Positions 41,343-49,933 of a DNA stretch of 64,000 bases are shown in pieces; the stretch's first letter is position 1; each line of letters opens with the position of its first letter. Source of the DNA: Chitinophaga sp. 180180018-3 (lineage in GTDB: Bacteria; Bacteroidota; Bacteroidia; Chitinophagales; Chitinophagaceae). The DNA is taken from the NCBI RefSeq assembly GCF_037893185.1, contig NZ_CP140772.1, positions 7,742,001 through 7,806,000 of the forward strand, given 5' to 3'. The position numbers and the translations under genes are program-made. The notes below the pieces were generated by a model. It did no database searches. It was given only the letters and a program-made list of their open reading frames with translations, and had not been told where the DNA came from.

Positions 41343-42245
41343 CTAGCTTTTGGTGCCGATATAACGGTAAAGGTTAAACGCTTCTTGTTGTACCAGTACC
41401 CTGATTTCTGCCTGCAGCAGCTGTTTTGATATATCTTTCATGCGTCTGTGCTGTATAAGCTGATAGGCTTTTTCAGCCAGCAACAATATATGTTTTTGCT
41501 GGAGATGTGAAACCGCATGGTGATGTCTGCTGATGGCAGCTATAATTTCGTCTACCCCGGTTTGCTGAGTAGCTACTGACTTTATAACCGGTATTTCCCA
41601 TTCCTGTTGTTGCCGGCTATGGGCCAACAGGCGGAGATTTTTGGCAAAAGCATCGGCATTGTCACGATCTGCTTTATTAACAACAAAAATATCAGCGATT
41701 TCCATCAGGCCGGCTTTCATGGTCTGTATTTCATCGCCCGCTTCCGGTACCACTACAACAATGGTAGTATCGGCAATACCTGCTATTTCCACTTCACTCT
41801 GACCTACTCCTACCGTTTCAATGAACAGATAATCGAAGCCGGCGGCTTTAATCAGATCACTCACTTCTATGATCTTGGGGCTTAATCCGCCCAATGCGCC
41901 GCGGCTGGCCATGGAACGGATAAATACATCCGGATGGTTGAAGTGCTGGCTCATTCTTATGCGATCGCCCAGTAACGCGCCGAAATTAAACGGTGAGGAT
42001 GGATCTACTGCTATAATGGCTACTTTCTGCTGTTGCGCGGTGAGGCTGCTAATCAGCGCATTTACTAAGGTACTTTTACCGGCTCCCGGAGGGCCTGTAA
42101 TGCCCACTACCCTGGTATGGGTATTGGCCGGCAGATGTTCCAGCAGCTGCTCATAACCCGCCCGCTCATTTTCAACCAATGAAATACACCGGGCCAGTGA
42201 TTTGATATCTCCCTGCTGTAGCGCTGATAAGTACTGTGCGTACAT
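41343..42245 (-). CDS. meaB: MeaB/ArgK-family G3E GTPase
   Basis: A 300-residue P-loop GTPase that gates and protects adenosylcobalamin-dependent methylmalonyl-CoA mutase. Visible are the P-loop G-P-P-G-A-G-K-S at 51-58, the switch and base-III region V-D-P-S-S-P-F-N-F-G-A-L-L-G-D-R near 85-100, E-T-V-G-V-G-Q-S-E and the N-K-A-D specificity motif near 193. It is slightly shorter than the usual ~330 residues. No mutase subunit gene lies in the window. Confidence 0.93.
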   Translation of the reverse strand: MYAQYLSALQQGDIKSLARCISLVENERAGYEQLLEHLPANTHTRVVGITGPPGAGKSTLVNALISSLTAQQQKVAIIAVDPSSPFNFGALLGDRIRMSQHFNHPDVFIRSMASRGALGGLSPKIIEVSDLIKAAGFDYLFIETVGVGQSEVEIAGIADTTIVVVVPEAGDEIQTMKAGLMEIADIFVVNKADRDNADAFAKNLRLLAHSRQQQEWEIPVIKSVATQQTGVDEIIAAISRHHHAVSHLQQKHILLLAEKAYQLIQHRRMKDISKQLLQAEIRVLVQQEAFNLYRYIGTKS

Positions 42246-42287
42246 CTTAATGATTACTGTTTGCAGACAAAAATAGCGGCAATTCCT

Positions 42288-43334
42288 TTATGATACGAGC
42301 GAGTGGTAAATATCCAGGTATTGACGGGCTATATCTGTCCACCTGAAACTGTTCGCATGAGCAATCAGTTGCTCTATTGGCTGGGTATTGTTATAATGCT
42401 CCATGCCTTTCCTGAAAACTTCCTGCATATACGCGGGCTCAAAATTCTCAAAATAATAGGCAAGATGTCCTCCTATTTCCGGCAAACTGGTTTTATCAGA
42501 TAAAAACACCGGCTTCCCAAAATGCATGGCTTCTACCACCGGTATACCAAAACCCTCCGCGATCGATGGGAACACAAAAGCGGTGCAATGGCGGTAATAC
42601 CAGTATTTATCTTCTTCTGAAACAGGCCCTACTATTCTGACCCTGTCAGATACCCCATGTAATGCTGCTTCCTGCATAATCCGCTTTTGGTAAGCTGCAT
42701 TTTCATTGCCTGCTATGATTAATTCATAATTCGTATTTTTAAGTAGAGCGGGTAAAACGTGGAAATTCTTTTTAGGTAAAATAGTACCTATGGTAAAAAG
42801 AAATGGTGTAGCCGGACGATAAACAGGATTGTTGAAACCAGGAAACTCTTTTACATCGCATCCATTGTAGATAACACTGAGTGGTTTATTTCCGATGTCC
42901 AGGTTTCGCTCTACGTCCTGCTTTACATAATTGGAAATAGTTATAATATGGTCAGCCCGTTCTATCATCCGCTGAACTTTCGATAATTTAAGCGGCTTTC
43001 GGGGCACAATGTATGGTTTGTATAGGAAGTTCAGATCATGAATAGTTAATACCATTTTAACATCCCTGGAACGGGGGTAGTAACCAGACGACTGATAAGC
43101 GGTATGCCACAATTGGATGTCTTTTGAATATGGCATCCATAGCTTATGCCATAGCTTTTGCCTGTATGATAATTCTCCGTCAAAAGCTGTAATTTTTTTG
43201 TCTGGAAGATAGAAATACAGCTCTTCCGGTGGCGAAACAATCTGTAATAAAGAACGGCCAAGTTCGTAGCAATAGGTATATAGACCGGTATTCGGATATT
43301 TTAATCTTTCACAGTCTATAACGAATCTTGGCAT
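42288..43334 (-). CDS. Glycosyltransferase family 4 (GT-B fold)
   Basis: A 348-residue retaining glycosyltransferase. The N-terminal domain includes H-D-L-N-F-L near 110; the C-terminal sugar-nucleotide domain starts near F-T-I-G-T-I-L-P-K-K-N-F-H, and the E-x7-E motif is E-G-F-G-I-P-V-V-E-A near 258-267. Donor and acceptor are unknown. It is a single gene rather than part of a polysaccharide cluster. Start at the ATG 43334, directly before the D-C-E-R-L-K-Y-P segment. Confidence 0.9.
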   Translation of the reverse strand: MPRFVIDCERLKYPNTGLYTYCYELGRSLLQIVSPPEELYFYLPDKKITAFDGELSYRQKLWHKLWMPYSKDIQLWHTAYQSSGYYPRSRDVKMVLTIHDLNFLYKPYIVPRKPLKLSKVQRMIERADHIITISNYVKQDVERNLDIGNKPLSVIYNGCDVKEFPGFNNPVYRPATPFLFTIGTILPKKNFHVLPALLKNTNYELIIAGNENAAYQKRIMQEAALHGVSDRVRIVGPVSEEDKYWYYRHCTAFVFPSIAEGFGIPVVEAMHFGKPVFLSDKTSLPEIGGHLAYYFENFEPAYMQEVFRKGMEHYNNTQPIEQLIAHANSFRWTDIARQYLDIYHSLVS

Positions 43335-43401
43335 GTTAGATAGTTTGATTATTTGTAAGGTATATATTTACATATAAATAAATGATAAAACGAAGATATT
43401 A

Positions 43402-43424
43402 TATCTTTTTTCGAAAAAAAGATA
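43402..43424. repeat. Near-perfect AT palindrome in divergent promoter region
   Basis: TATCTTTTTT-CG-AAAAAAAGATA is a palindrome with one unpaired base, in the 163-bp gap between the divergent glycosyltransferase and Lon-N-domain genes. It could be a shared operator or a small hairpin. Confidence 0.35.
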
Positions 43425-43497
43425 ATTATGTTTATCTCTTAGCTAATTCGTAGTTGCGCATAGGTATATTGATCAGTTTGATGTATAATTATAGTGA

Positions 43498-44133
43498 ATG
43501 ACAAATTTTATTTCCATATTTCCGCTTGGTATTGTAGTCTATCCCGGGGAGCAACTGAACCTGCATATTTTTGAGCCCCGTTATAAGCAATTGGTCACTT
43601 CCTGCCTGGCAGAGCAGAAGCCATTTGGTATTCCAGTTGTAATAAATAAAAAAATAATGGAATATGGAACACTCGTGCAAATAAAAAAGGTAGAAAAAAT
43701 ATATGAGAATGGGGAAATGGACATTGTAACCATGGGAGAAAGCGTTTTCAGAATACTGGAACGAGTAGACGATATTCCTGACAAGATGTATACAGGTGCC
43801 ATCGTCAATTACCCGGACAATAACGAAACTGTTTCTGCCAAATTGCTCCAGGAAGTCCTGCATGGTGTAAGGGAATTACATGCTATCCTGCAGATCCACA
43901 AGAATTTCAGGAAAGACGACAACCAGCTGCAGTCATATGACCTGGCCCACCATGCCGGCCTGTCGCTCGATGAGGAATATGACCTGCTCCACCTGTTTTA
44001 TGAAGCCCAGCGGCTGGAATATCTCAAGAGACACCTTCACAAGGTGATCCCCATGATGGCTGAAATGGAACGACTGAAAGAGCGGGTTCAGCTGAATGGT
44101 CACTTCCGTAATCTTTCTGCCGATAATATTTAA
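43498..44133 (+). CDS. Lon N-terminal (substrate-binding) domain protein
   Basis: A 211-residue protein made almost entirely of the Lon substrate-binding (LAN) domain: F-P-L-G-I-V-V-Y-P-G-E-Q-L-N-L-H-I-F-E-P-R-Y near 8-29 is the family's opening motif. The AAA+ and protease domains of Lon are absent, and no joined fragment follows, so it is a stand-alone LON-like protein and not a truncated lon. Function unknown; possibly an adaptor or binding module. Confidence 0.88.
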   Translation: MTNFISIFPLGIVVYPGEQLNLHIFEPRYKQLVTSCLAEQKPFGIPVVINKKIMEYGTLVQIKKVEKIYENGEMDIVTMGESVFRILERVDDIPDKMYTGAIVNYPDNNETVSAKLLQEVLHGVRELHAILQIHKNFRKDDNQLQSYDLAHHAGLSLDEEYDLLHLFYEAQRLEYLKRHLHKVIPMMAEMERLKERVQLNGHFRNLSADNI

Positions 44134-44222
44134 AAATCGTGGAAATGCCCGCTGGTTATATTTTTCCAACCAGAAAAGCAGGAACTTTAACGTGCATTTA
44201 ACAGGTACATTTTTGGTTTTTT

Positions 44223-44252
44223 TTGCTTCACGCCTTAAAAAGTAGATATTTG
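44223..44252 (+). promoter_or_regulatory. Promoter of the 44.3-kb outer-membrane protein gene
   Basis: TTG (44223-44225), a 19-base spacer, and GATATTTG (44245-44252), one mismatch to TAnnTTTG at ideal spacing; T-rich upstream DNA. The ATG is 50 bases downstream. Confidence 0.55.
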
Positions 44253-44302
44253 CAGTCCCATATTTTAACAGGAATAGGGCTTAAACTCAATTCTGTAACT
44301 AA

Positions 44303-45598
44303 ATGCATTGGATAAAAGTCAATATTCTCTGCCTGGTCGGAGTTTTCTTCCTACTGGCAAACAGAGCAACGGCACAGGACAACTCACCATATTCCCGCTA
44401 CGGATTAGGAGACCTGAATAATAATCAAAACACGGTCAACCGTGGAATGGGAGGGATTTCCCAAGCCTACAGTGATCCTCAGGCAGTTAATTTTATCAAC
44501 CCAGCCAGCTATTCCAGCCTGGTACTTACCACTTTCGACGTTGGCGTTGAAGGCGGAGGCCGGTCGATCACCGAGCAGAGTGCTAAATTCAGCTCTGGTT
44601 TTGGAACACTCTCTTACCTCCAGGTAGGTATTCCGATCATTATTAATAAGTGGGGCCTTAACCTCGGGCTGCGCCCGGTAACAAGGGTCAGCTATAATAT
44701 TCAACAGGGAAGCACCGGTACTTTCTTCGATACACTTAAACTGCCATTGGCCAACAGGTATGAGGGCAGCGGTGGTTTGTACCAGCTGTATGCCGGTACC
44801 GGCATACGCTTTGGTAATTTCAGTGTAGGTGTAAACCTGGGCTATCTGTTCGGTAATATCGAAAACAATACCCGTCTTATCTTTCCCGATCAGACCACTT
44901 ACGTTTCTCATCGTATGTTCCGGACCAACTACAGCAGCTTCTTCTATAAAGCTGGTGTACAGTACCGGACCAAGCTTACAAAAGATATGGATCTTACCTT
45001 CGGAGCAACCGGTAGTCTGAAACAGAATATGCACGGCCGTCAGGAACTGCTTTTCGAAACACAGCAATACGACGCGGGTAATAATAACTTCGTCACCCAG
45101 GATACAGCCCAATATGTTAAAGGTGCCAGAGGTACTGTTGTGTATCCACAGGAATTCGGAGGAGGTATTATGCTCCGCAAATACGATAAATGGATCGTAG
45201 GTGTAGACTTCAATACTTCCCAGTGGAGTGATTTCAGCAACTTCGGTGCAAAGGATTCTTTGCAGAATTCCTGGAAATTAGCCGTAGGAGGCCAGTTCGT
45301 ACCCAATGCCACTGCACTGAATGGATACTGGAACAGGGTGGCTTATCGTCTTGGTGGTTACTACGGGCGCGACTATCTGAAACTCAACGGACAAAATATG
45401 CCAATGATGGGTTTCACCGTAGGTGCCGGATTACCAGTACGCCGTATGCCTTACTCCAATCAGTACAGCATGATCAATCTGGCGTTTGAAGTTGCTCACC
45501 GGGGCAACAACCAAACTGTCCTCAAGGAAAATACTTACCGTGTGTCGCTGGGTCTGACCCTCAGTGATAAATGGTTCATCAAACGTAAATACGACTAA
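44303..45598 (+). CDS. Outer-membrane beta-barrel protein (FadL/PorV-like fold)
   Basis: A 431-residue exported protein: signal peptide (1-24, ending A-T-A-Q) then D-N-S-P-Y-S-R-Y-G-L-G-D-L-N, a typical opening of a conserved Bacteroidota outer-membrane protein group, and a barrel with many G-x-N/G-V-x-L-G-Y-L strands. A plug-like N-terminal segment (F-I-N-P-A-S-Y) resembles FadL/PorV transporters. It precedes lptC by 136 bp; an envelope biogenesis role is possible but unproven. Confidence 0.75.
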   Translation: MHWIKVNILCLVGVFFLLANRATAQDNSPYSRYGLGDLNNNQNTVNRGMGGISQAYSDPQAVNFINPASYSSLVLTTFDVGVEGGGRSITEQSAKFSSGFGTLSYLQVGIPIIINKWGLNLGLRPVTRVSYNIQQGSTGTFFDTLKLPLANRYEGSGGLYQLYAGTGIRFGNFSVGVNLGYLFGNIENNTRLIFPDQTTYVSHRMFRTNYSSFFYKAGVQYRTKLTKDMDLTFGATGSLKQNMHGRQELLFETQQYDAGNNNFVTQDTAQYVKGARGTVVYPQEFGGGIMLRKYDKWIVGVDFNTSQWSDFSNFGAKDSLQNSWKLAVGGQFVPNATALNGYWNRVAYRLGGYYGRDYLKLNGQNMPMMGFTVGAGLPVRRMPYSNQYSMINLAFEVAHRGNNQTVLKENTYRVSLGLTLSDKWFIKRKYD

Positions 45599-45620
45599 GG
45601 GCAAATGCCCCGAACCGAAG

Positions 45621-45687
45621 GCCAAAAGCTATTGATGTCTGGAACAGGTACATACTCCTCCTGTTGTTTGCTTCAGTAGCTTTTGGC
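45621..45687. repeat. Gene-end palindrome, family B copy 2
   Basis: GCCAAAAGCTATTGA (45621-45635) pairs with TCAGTAGCTTTTGGC (45673-45687), with one G-T position; an inner AACAG/CTGTT pairing lies in the loop. The right flank (45670-45694) matches family B copy 1 at 10520-10544 in 22 of 25 positions. A T-rich 3' side supports a terminator role. Confidence 0.6.
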
Positions 45688-45709
45688 TTTCTCCTTTAAG
45701 GGCTTTCCT

Positions 45710-45717
45710 TATCTTTG
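45710..45717 (+). promoter_or_regulatory. -7 box for lptC
   Basis: TATCTTTG matches TAnnTTTG, 18 bases before the ATG at 45735, immediately after the family B hairpin. Confidence 0.55.
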
Positions 45718-45734
45718 GCGCATTATTCATAAAA

Positions 45735-46286
45735 ATGATCAGACGAATCATCTTATTCTCAATAATAGCCCTTGCCTTCAGCAGCTGTGAAAATGACATT
45801 CAGACAGTCATGGAGCTGGACTCCAAAAAAGCGGCCACTGAAAACGGACAGGACATTACTATCATCTTCAGCCAGGGAGGAAAGGTGAATGCTAAATTGG
45901 TAGCTCCTACACTGGAGCGTACCCTGGAACGCCCTTCCTCTGTATTGTTTAAAAACGGGCTCAAGGTATTTATGTACAACGACAGCCTGGGGCTGGAAAG
46001 TACCCTTTCTGCTAAGGTCGGTAAGTATATGGAAGAAGAAGGGAATGTATATTTATCGAAGAATGTTGAAGTTATTAATAAGAAGGGAGAAAAACTCAAT
46101 ACAGATGAATTAAACTGGGATCCCAAGAGAAAGATCTTCTACTCTACCAAAGAGGTATTTATAAAAACACCCACAGATTCCCTGCATGGTTGGGGGCTGG
46201 AAGCGAACGAAGATTTCAGCGAAAAGAAGATCCTCAATGTAAGCGGACCTATTACGGTACAAGACAGTACTTCTACGGCAAATTAG
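45735..46286 (+). CDS. lptC: LPS export periplasmic protein LptC
   Basis: A 183-residue lipoprotein (lipobox A-F-S-S-C with Cys18). The body matches LptC of Bacteroidota: beta-jellyroll-like strands, I-I-F-S-Q-G-G-K-V-N-A-K and V-G-K-Y-M-E-E-E-G-N-V-Y-L-S-K-N-V-E-V-I-N near 94-115. LptC bridges the inner-membrane LptBFG transporter and LptA in lipopolysaccharide export. Use of a lipid anchor in place of a membrane helix is usual in this phylum. Strong terminator 17 bases after the stop. Confidence 0.85.
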   Translation: MIRRIILFSIIALAFSSCENDIQTVMELDSKKAATENGQDITIIFSQGGKVNAKLVAPTLERTLERPSSVLFKNGLKVFMYNDSLGLESTLSAKVGKYMEEEGNVYLSKNVEVINKKGEKLNTDELNWDPKRKIFYSTKEVFIKTPTDSLHGWGLEANEDFSEKKILNVSGPITVQDSTSTAN

Positions 46287-46302
46287 ACTTACCTGACTAT
46301 AT

Positions 46303-46346
46303 AAAGCGAAAGAACCCCACCTCTGCAGGTGGGGTTCTTTCGCTTT
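46303..46346 (+). terminator. Strong terminator after lptC
   Basis: A perfect 20-bp stem: AAAGCGAAAGAACCCCACCT (46303-46322) and its complement (46327-46346), loop CTGC. Nothing else of note lies in the 46347-46509 gap except a weak 29-codon frame. Confidence 0.85.
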
Positions 46347-46509
46347 AACCTATTTTTTAACCTAAAATTTGCGCTATGAAAGTCAATAATTATGCCAGTT
46401 TGGCGTATTTCAGAGGCTGTTTTTTACCGCTCATAATAATGATGAGCTCTATAAGCGTTGTATAACAACGTGCAGATTACTATTTTACAAACAACTAAAA
46501 TGAAAAGAT

Positions 46510-46848
46510 ATGGAAACTATCAGCTGGCCGGATTTTGAAAAAGTAGAAATGAGAGTAGGTACTATTCTGGAAGTAAATGATTTTCCCAAAGCCCGTAACC
46601 CTGCTTATCAGCTATTAATCGATTTTGGACCCGAGCTCGGACACAAACGTTCGTCTGCGCAAATCACTCAATTATACAATAAGGAAGAGTTGGTGGGCAA
46701 ACAAGTGGTGGCGGTGGTGAACTTCCCTGTTAAGCAGATCGCCAATTTTATGTCGGAATGCCTGGTATTGGGAGCCGTGGGAGAAAATAAAGAAGTAGTG
46801 CTGTTGCAGCCCAATAAATTGGTTAATAATGGGCAACGAATTGCCTAA
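46510..46848 (+). CDS. csaA: tRNA-binding protein CsaA
   Basis: A 112-residue OB-fold protein of the CsaA family: F-E-K-V-E-M-R-V-G-T-I-L-E-V near 9-22 and N-F-P-V-K-Q-I-A-N-F-M-S-E near 71-83 are its hallmarks. CsaA is a homodimer with tRNA-binding and chaperone/secretion-related activity in Bacillus. Single gene, followed by a gene-free region with two small-RNA-like elements. Confidence 0.95.
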   Translation: METISWPDFEKVEMRVGTILEVNDFPKARNPAYQLLIDFGPELGHKRSSAQITQLYNKEELVGKQVVAVVNFPVKQIANFMSECLVLGAVGENKEVVLLQPNKLVNNGQRIA

Positions 46849-47044
46849 ATCATGATAAGTAAGATAGTTTGTGATTGATTATTATCTACTTATAAAATCA
46901 TTAAATTATTAATTCATTATTTTAATAATATTATTATTAGAATAATATAATAAGACATTTACCATTATCCTGTGTTTACGAACAATAATATATCGTTCAC
47001 GGAAATGAAATTAAACAGAAAGTTCGCCGATATATCTTTGTTAT

Positions 47045-47110
47045 AGGTTTTTCATAGGATATGGTTAAAATTATTACAAGGGCGGTATTCTTACCACCCT
47101 TTTTTATTTT
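47045..47110 (+). ncRNA. Candidate small RNA, multicopy family, copy 1
   Basis: About 65 nt following a TATCTTTG -7 box (47033-47040). The body contains the conserved GGTTTTTCATAGGATATGG block and TTAAAATT, then a hairpin GGGCGGT-ATTCTT-ACCACCC (one C-A mismatch) and a long T-tract. It matches three other copies in the window in body and hairpin. The 26-bp element 46975-47000 upstream is shared with copies 2 and 4 at the same distance from the -7 box (32 bases). An in-frame ATG in the block would encode a 26-codon peptide, but copy 3 breaks that frame. Confidence 0.6.
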
Positions 47111-47318
47111 TTTACCGTTTATAGTCGTAAAATGGCTGTAATTGATATATGTTTTTGATTATCATTTAATTGAATTTATTTCCGGCGCAATTTACTTATC
47201 TAGAACCCCATTTTCGCCCCTTGCGTTCACCCTCTTTTTTTGAGCGTTTACCAGATAAAATATACCGTTCACTAGAATCTGCCTTGCTGTGTCGTAAAAT
47301 TCAGCCACCTTTGGTATA

Positions 47319-47384
47319 GGTTTTTCAATAAAGATATGGTTAAAATTTTTCGGGGCTGTAGTCTTGCAGCCCTGTTTCTTTTTT
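47319..47384 (+). ncRNA. Candidate small RNA, multicopy family, copy 2
   Basis: Starts after CACCTTTG (47306-47313) which has TTG exactly 19 bases upstream (the best full promoter of the four). The body has GGTTTTTCA, a small variation, then GATATGGTTAAAATT and the hairpin GGGCTGT-AGTCTT-GCAGCCC (47353-47372) with a T-rich tail. Relative to copies 1 and 4 the fifth stem pair is T-A rather than G-C, a compensated change. It lies 273 bases downstream of copy 1 in tandem. Confidence 0.6.
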
Positions 47385-47506
47385 AGGACCTCCCACTTAT
47401 TATCTCCCTTTCTTTTACTTGGAATGTTTTAAAATGACTTACGGCCTGGATAACAGAACGTATGCGTCTGCTATTCAGGCCATAAATGAAGAATTTTTTA
47501 ATGTGT

Positions 47507-49657
47507 TTACTGCTGAAACTGCTGCGGGTAAGCCTTATCGAGCAGCTGATTATAGATAAAGCGGTAAGATTCGCTTGTAGAGTGAATGCTTTTCACGCCT
47601 CTCCAGCCATGGCGCTCGCCGGGATATAACATGAACTCGAAGTGTTTATTCAGATTTTCGAGTTTATCGATCAGCTGAATACAGTTTTGCATGTGCACGT
47701 TGTCGTCCATTGTGCCATGAGTAATGCGCAGGAGGCCCTTGTATTTATCTGCATAGGTCATTACTGCAGTGGTCTTATAACCTTCCGGGTTCTCGGCGGG
47801 AGTATCCATATACCGCTCCGTATAGTGGCTATCGTATAACTGCCAGTCCGTTACTGCAAAGTTGGCCATACCGTGGGTGAACACGTCGGCGCCATAGGTC
47901 AATGCCATACAAGTCATGTAACCGCCGAAGCTTCCTCCTGTCATACAAACTTTGCTGGCATCTGCCCAGGGTTGTGAACGCAGCCATTTCGCAGCATCCA
48001 TATAATCTTCAATTTCGTGGATGCCGAGTTTACGGTGGATATAATTCATACCCATCTTGCCCAATTGGCCGCTGCTTCTGTTATCGATCACAACTTGTAC
48101 TACCCCTTCCTGAGCCCACCATTGTTGTTCAGGAGTGAATTTCCAGGTGTCGTATACAGTGCCGGCATCCGGGCCACCGTAAATGCTGATCAGGATGGGA
48201 TATTTTTTCCCTTGCTCCAGATGAACAGGCATCATGATGGTAAGAGGAAGTTCCAGTCCATCGCGGGTTTTATACGTTTGGAGCACTGGTTTGGCCAGAT
48301 TGTAGGCGTCAAATTTGGAACCTTTACTATCTCCCAGCTCCCTGATTACTTTTCCATTATTGTCTCCCAGAGCCATTCTGGATGGCGTCAGAAGGTTAGA
48401 ATAGGTAGTGATAAAATATTTACCACCAGGGGCCAGTTTTACAGCATTATTATAGTTACCACTGGTAAGGCGTGTAATTACCCCCGACTTCATGCTCACT
48501 TTATACAAATCGAAACGGGTAGATGCTTCCTTTCGTGCAGTAAAGTAAACGAGTTGATTTTTTTCATCTACCTCCAAAACATCCTTTACTGTCCAGTTGC
48601 CGGAAGTAAGCTGTTTTTTCGGGGTGCCGTCTATATTATAAAGATATAGATGCGCCCAACCTGTTTTATCGCTTTTCAGCAGGAAGCCCTGCTTGTTTTT
48701 CAGAAAAGGAACCGCAGTAAACCAGTCGATCCAGGTAGATTGTTTCTCATCGTAGATTTCTTTCCTGGCGCCACTTTCCGGGTTAATGCTGTATATTTTC
48801 AGATTATCCTGGCCCCGGTTCATCCACTGTATCCAAAGCTGCTGGCTGTCGTCAGTCCAGAACGGTGTTCCGAAATATTGATCGTCATTCTCATTGAAGT
48901 CAGCCCAGGTGGTTGGTCCGCCTGAAACGGCCACCACGCCCAGTTTTACTGTGGGATTCGGGTCGCCTGCTTTAGGGTAACGGGTATTTTCGAGGTAGCC
49001 ATGCTGCCCTTTCTCGCTATAGATGGGAAACACGGGTACTTTGCTGTCATTGAAATGCATGAATGCAATCTTCCGGCTATCGGGGCTCCACCAGAAAGCG
49101 CGGTAATGAGTAGGCCGGCCCAGAATTTCTTCATAATACACCCACGATGCCCAGCCATTATATATCACATCAGTACCATCTGTAGTGTACCGGGTTTCTT
49201 TTTTGCTGCTCACTTCCACACTGTACAAATCGTTGTTGCGGGTAAAGGCAACATACTTTCCATCGGGAGAAAGAGTCGGATTTTTTTCTTCAGCGCTGTC
49301 ATTGGTCAAACGGGTAACCTGGCCATCTGCTGCTTTGTAGAAGATATCTTTCTCCCGTACTTCCACACTGGGGCCATCTACCGGCGCAGTATACACGGTG
49401 GCCTTACCGGAACGGGCATCCACATTCCAGGCCTGCATTCGGCCATTGACCGGATCCGGCCGCATTTCCAGGTAATGTTCGCCATCAGTCCATTCCCGGA
49501 TTGCCGGAAGTGGATTGGTGATATGGGTTGCCTGGCCTTTAAATACCTGTTCAAAAGTAAGATCTGGTTTCTGTTGCGCCTGCAAACAGAGGGAAGTCAG
49601 TAAAAGTGTGGCAGTACCGCCTATGAAGGCTGGCTGGAACCATTGTTCGCTTCTCAT
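47507..49657 (-). CDS. S9 family dipeptidyl-peptidase IV-type protease
   Basis: A 716-residue exported serine peptidase cleaving X-Pro (or X-Ala) dipeptides. Signal peptide (about 1-28, ending C-L-Q-A-Q), a beta-propeller domain with the DPP4 Glu pair in Y-Y-E-E-I-L near 185, and a C-terminal alpha/beta-hydrolase domain with catalytic Ser in G-G-S-F-G-G (about 576), Asp in T-M-D-D-N-V (about 651) and His in G-E-R-H-G-W (about 681). I use the ATG at 49655-49657: a 45-codon upstream extension is Trp/Arg/Phe-rich and precedes a clean signal peptide. It supports growth on peptides. Confidence 0.93.
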   Translation of the reverse strand: MRSEQWFQPAFIGGTATLLLTSLCLQAQQKPDLTFEQVFKGQATHITNPLPAIREWTDGEHYLEMRPDPVNGRMQAWNVDARSGKATVYTAPVDGPSVEVREKDIFYKAADGQVTRLTNDSAEEKNPTLSPDGKYVAFTRNNDLYSVEVSSKKETRYTTDGTDVIYNGWASWVYYEEILGRPTHYRAFWWSPDSRKIAFMHFNDSKVPVFPIYSEKGQHGYLENTRYPKAGDPNPTVKLGVVAVSGGPTTWADFNENDDQYFGTPFWTDDSQQLWIQWMNRGQDNLKIYSINPESGARKEIYDEKQSTWIDWFTAVPFLKNKQGFLLKSDKTGWAHLYLYNIDGTPKKQLTSGNWTVKDVLEVDEKNQLVYFTARKEASTRFDLYKVSMKSGVITRLTSGNYNNAVKLAPGGKYFITTYSNLLTPSRMALGDNNGKVIRELGDSKGSKFDAYNLAKPVLQTYKTRDGLELPLTIMMPVHLEQGKKYPILISIYGGPDAGTVYDTWKFTPEQQWWAQEGVVQVVIDNRSSGQLGKMGMNYIHRKLGIHEIEDYMDAAKWLRSQPWADASKVCMTGGSFGGYMTCMALTYGADVFTHGMANFAVTDWQLYDSHYTERYMDTPAENPEGYKTTAVMTYADKYKGLLRITHGTMDDNVHMQNCIQLIDKLENLNKHFEFMLYPGERHGWRGVKSIHSTSESYRFIYNQLLDKAYPQQFQQ

Positions 49658-49850
49658 AATTTGTATCAGGTGGTTTTTTGTTGCTCTTGACGGACGAAAA
49701 TAAGCATAAGTAAAAAATAGCATAAACAATTTATATAAACGGGCAACTGCCTGCTGCCAGAAACAACGTAATTCCCGCCGGTTATGGATCAATTATCCGC
49801 GATGGGGAACTATGGCTGAAAATCGCAGCGGAAGCGGCTACCTTTATCCC

Positions 49851-49906
49851 GGTTTTCATAGGATATGGTCAAAAAATAAGAGGGCTGTAGTCTTACAGCC
49901 CTTTTT
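49851..49906 (+). ncRNA. Candidate small RNA, multicopy family, copy 3
   Basis: Follows TACCTTTA (49839-49846). The body reads GGTTTTCATAGGATATGGTC, then A-rich sequence and a perfect 7-bp hairpin GGGCTGT-AGTCTT-ACAGCCC (49882-49901) with a T5 tract. The upstream 26-bp element of the other copies is not clearly present. It sits directly before the lysS promoter, so it could also be read as an attenuator-like leader, but the lysS -7 box lies after its terminator. Confidence 0.55.
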
Positions 49907-49908
49907 AT

Positions 49909-49916
49909 TATTTTTG
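49909..49916 (+). promoter_or_regulatory. -7 box for lysS
   Basis: TATTTTTG matches TAnnTTTG, 18 bases before the ATG at 49934, directly after the terminator of small-RNA copy 3. The expected -33 would fall in that hairpin. Confidence 0.55.
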
Positions 49917-49933
49917 CACTCCAATATTACGAC

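Larger units (their letters stand above)
46849..47506. other. 658-bp gap holding two copies of the small-RNA-like element
   Basis: No protein gene can be supported. 46860-46970 is AT-only sequence with short palindromes. The remainder holds two consecutive units, each with the shared upstream 26-bp element (46975-47000 and 47247-47272), a -7 box (47033-47040 and 47306-47313) and a small RNA-like body ending in a terminator. Confidence 0.6.

Noticed and set aside
43498..44133. Lon-N-domain protein considered as a truncated lon gene
   Set aside because: The frame ends cleanly and no AAA+ or protease sequence follows; stand-alone LON-domain proteins are a known group.
46376..46465. 29-codon plus-strand frame upstream of csaA
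   Set aside because: Too short, no family, no clear promoter box and a composition dominated by hydrophobic residues; likely chance.
49839..49933. Small-RNA copy 3 considered as a lysS leader (T-box or attenuator)
   Set aside because: The lysS -7 box lies after the hairpin, the same element occurs far from lysS three more times, and no T-box features are present.
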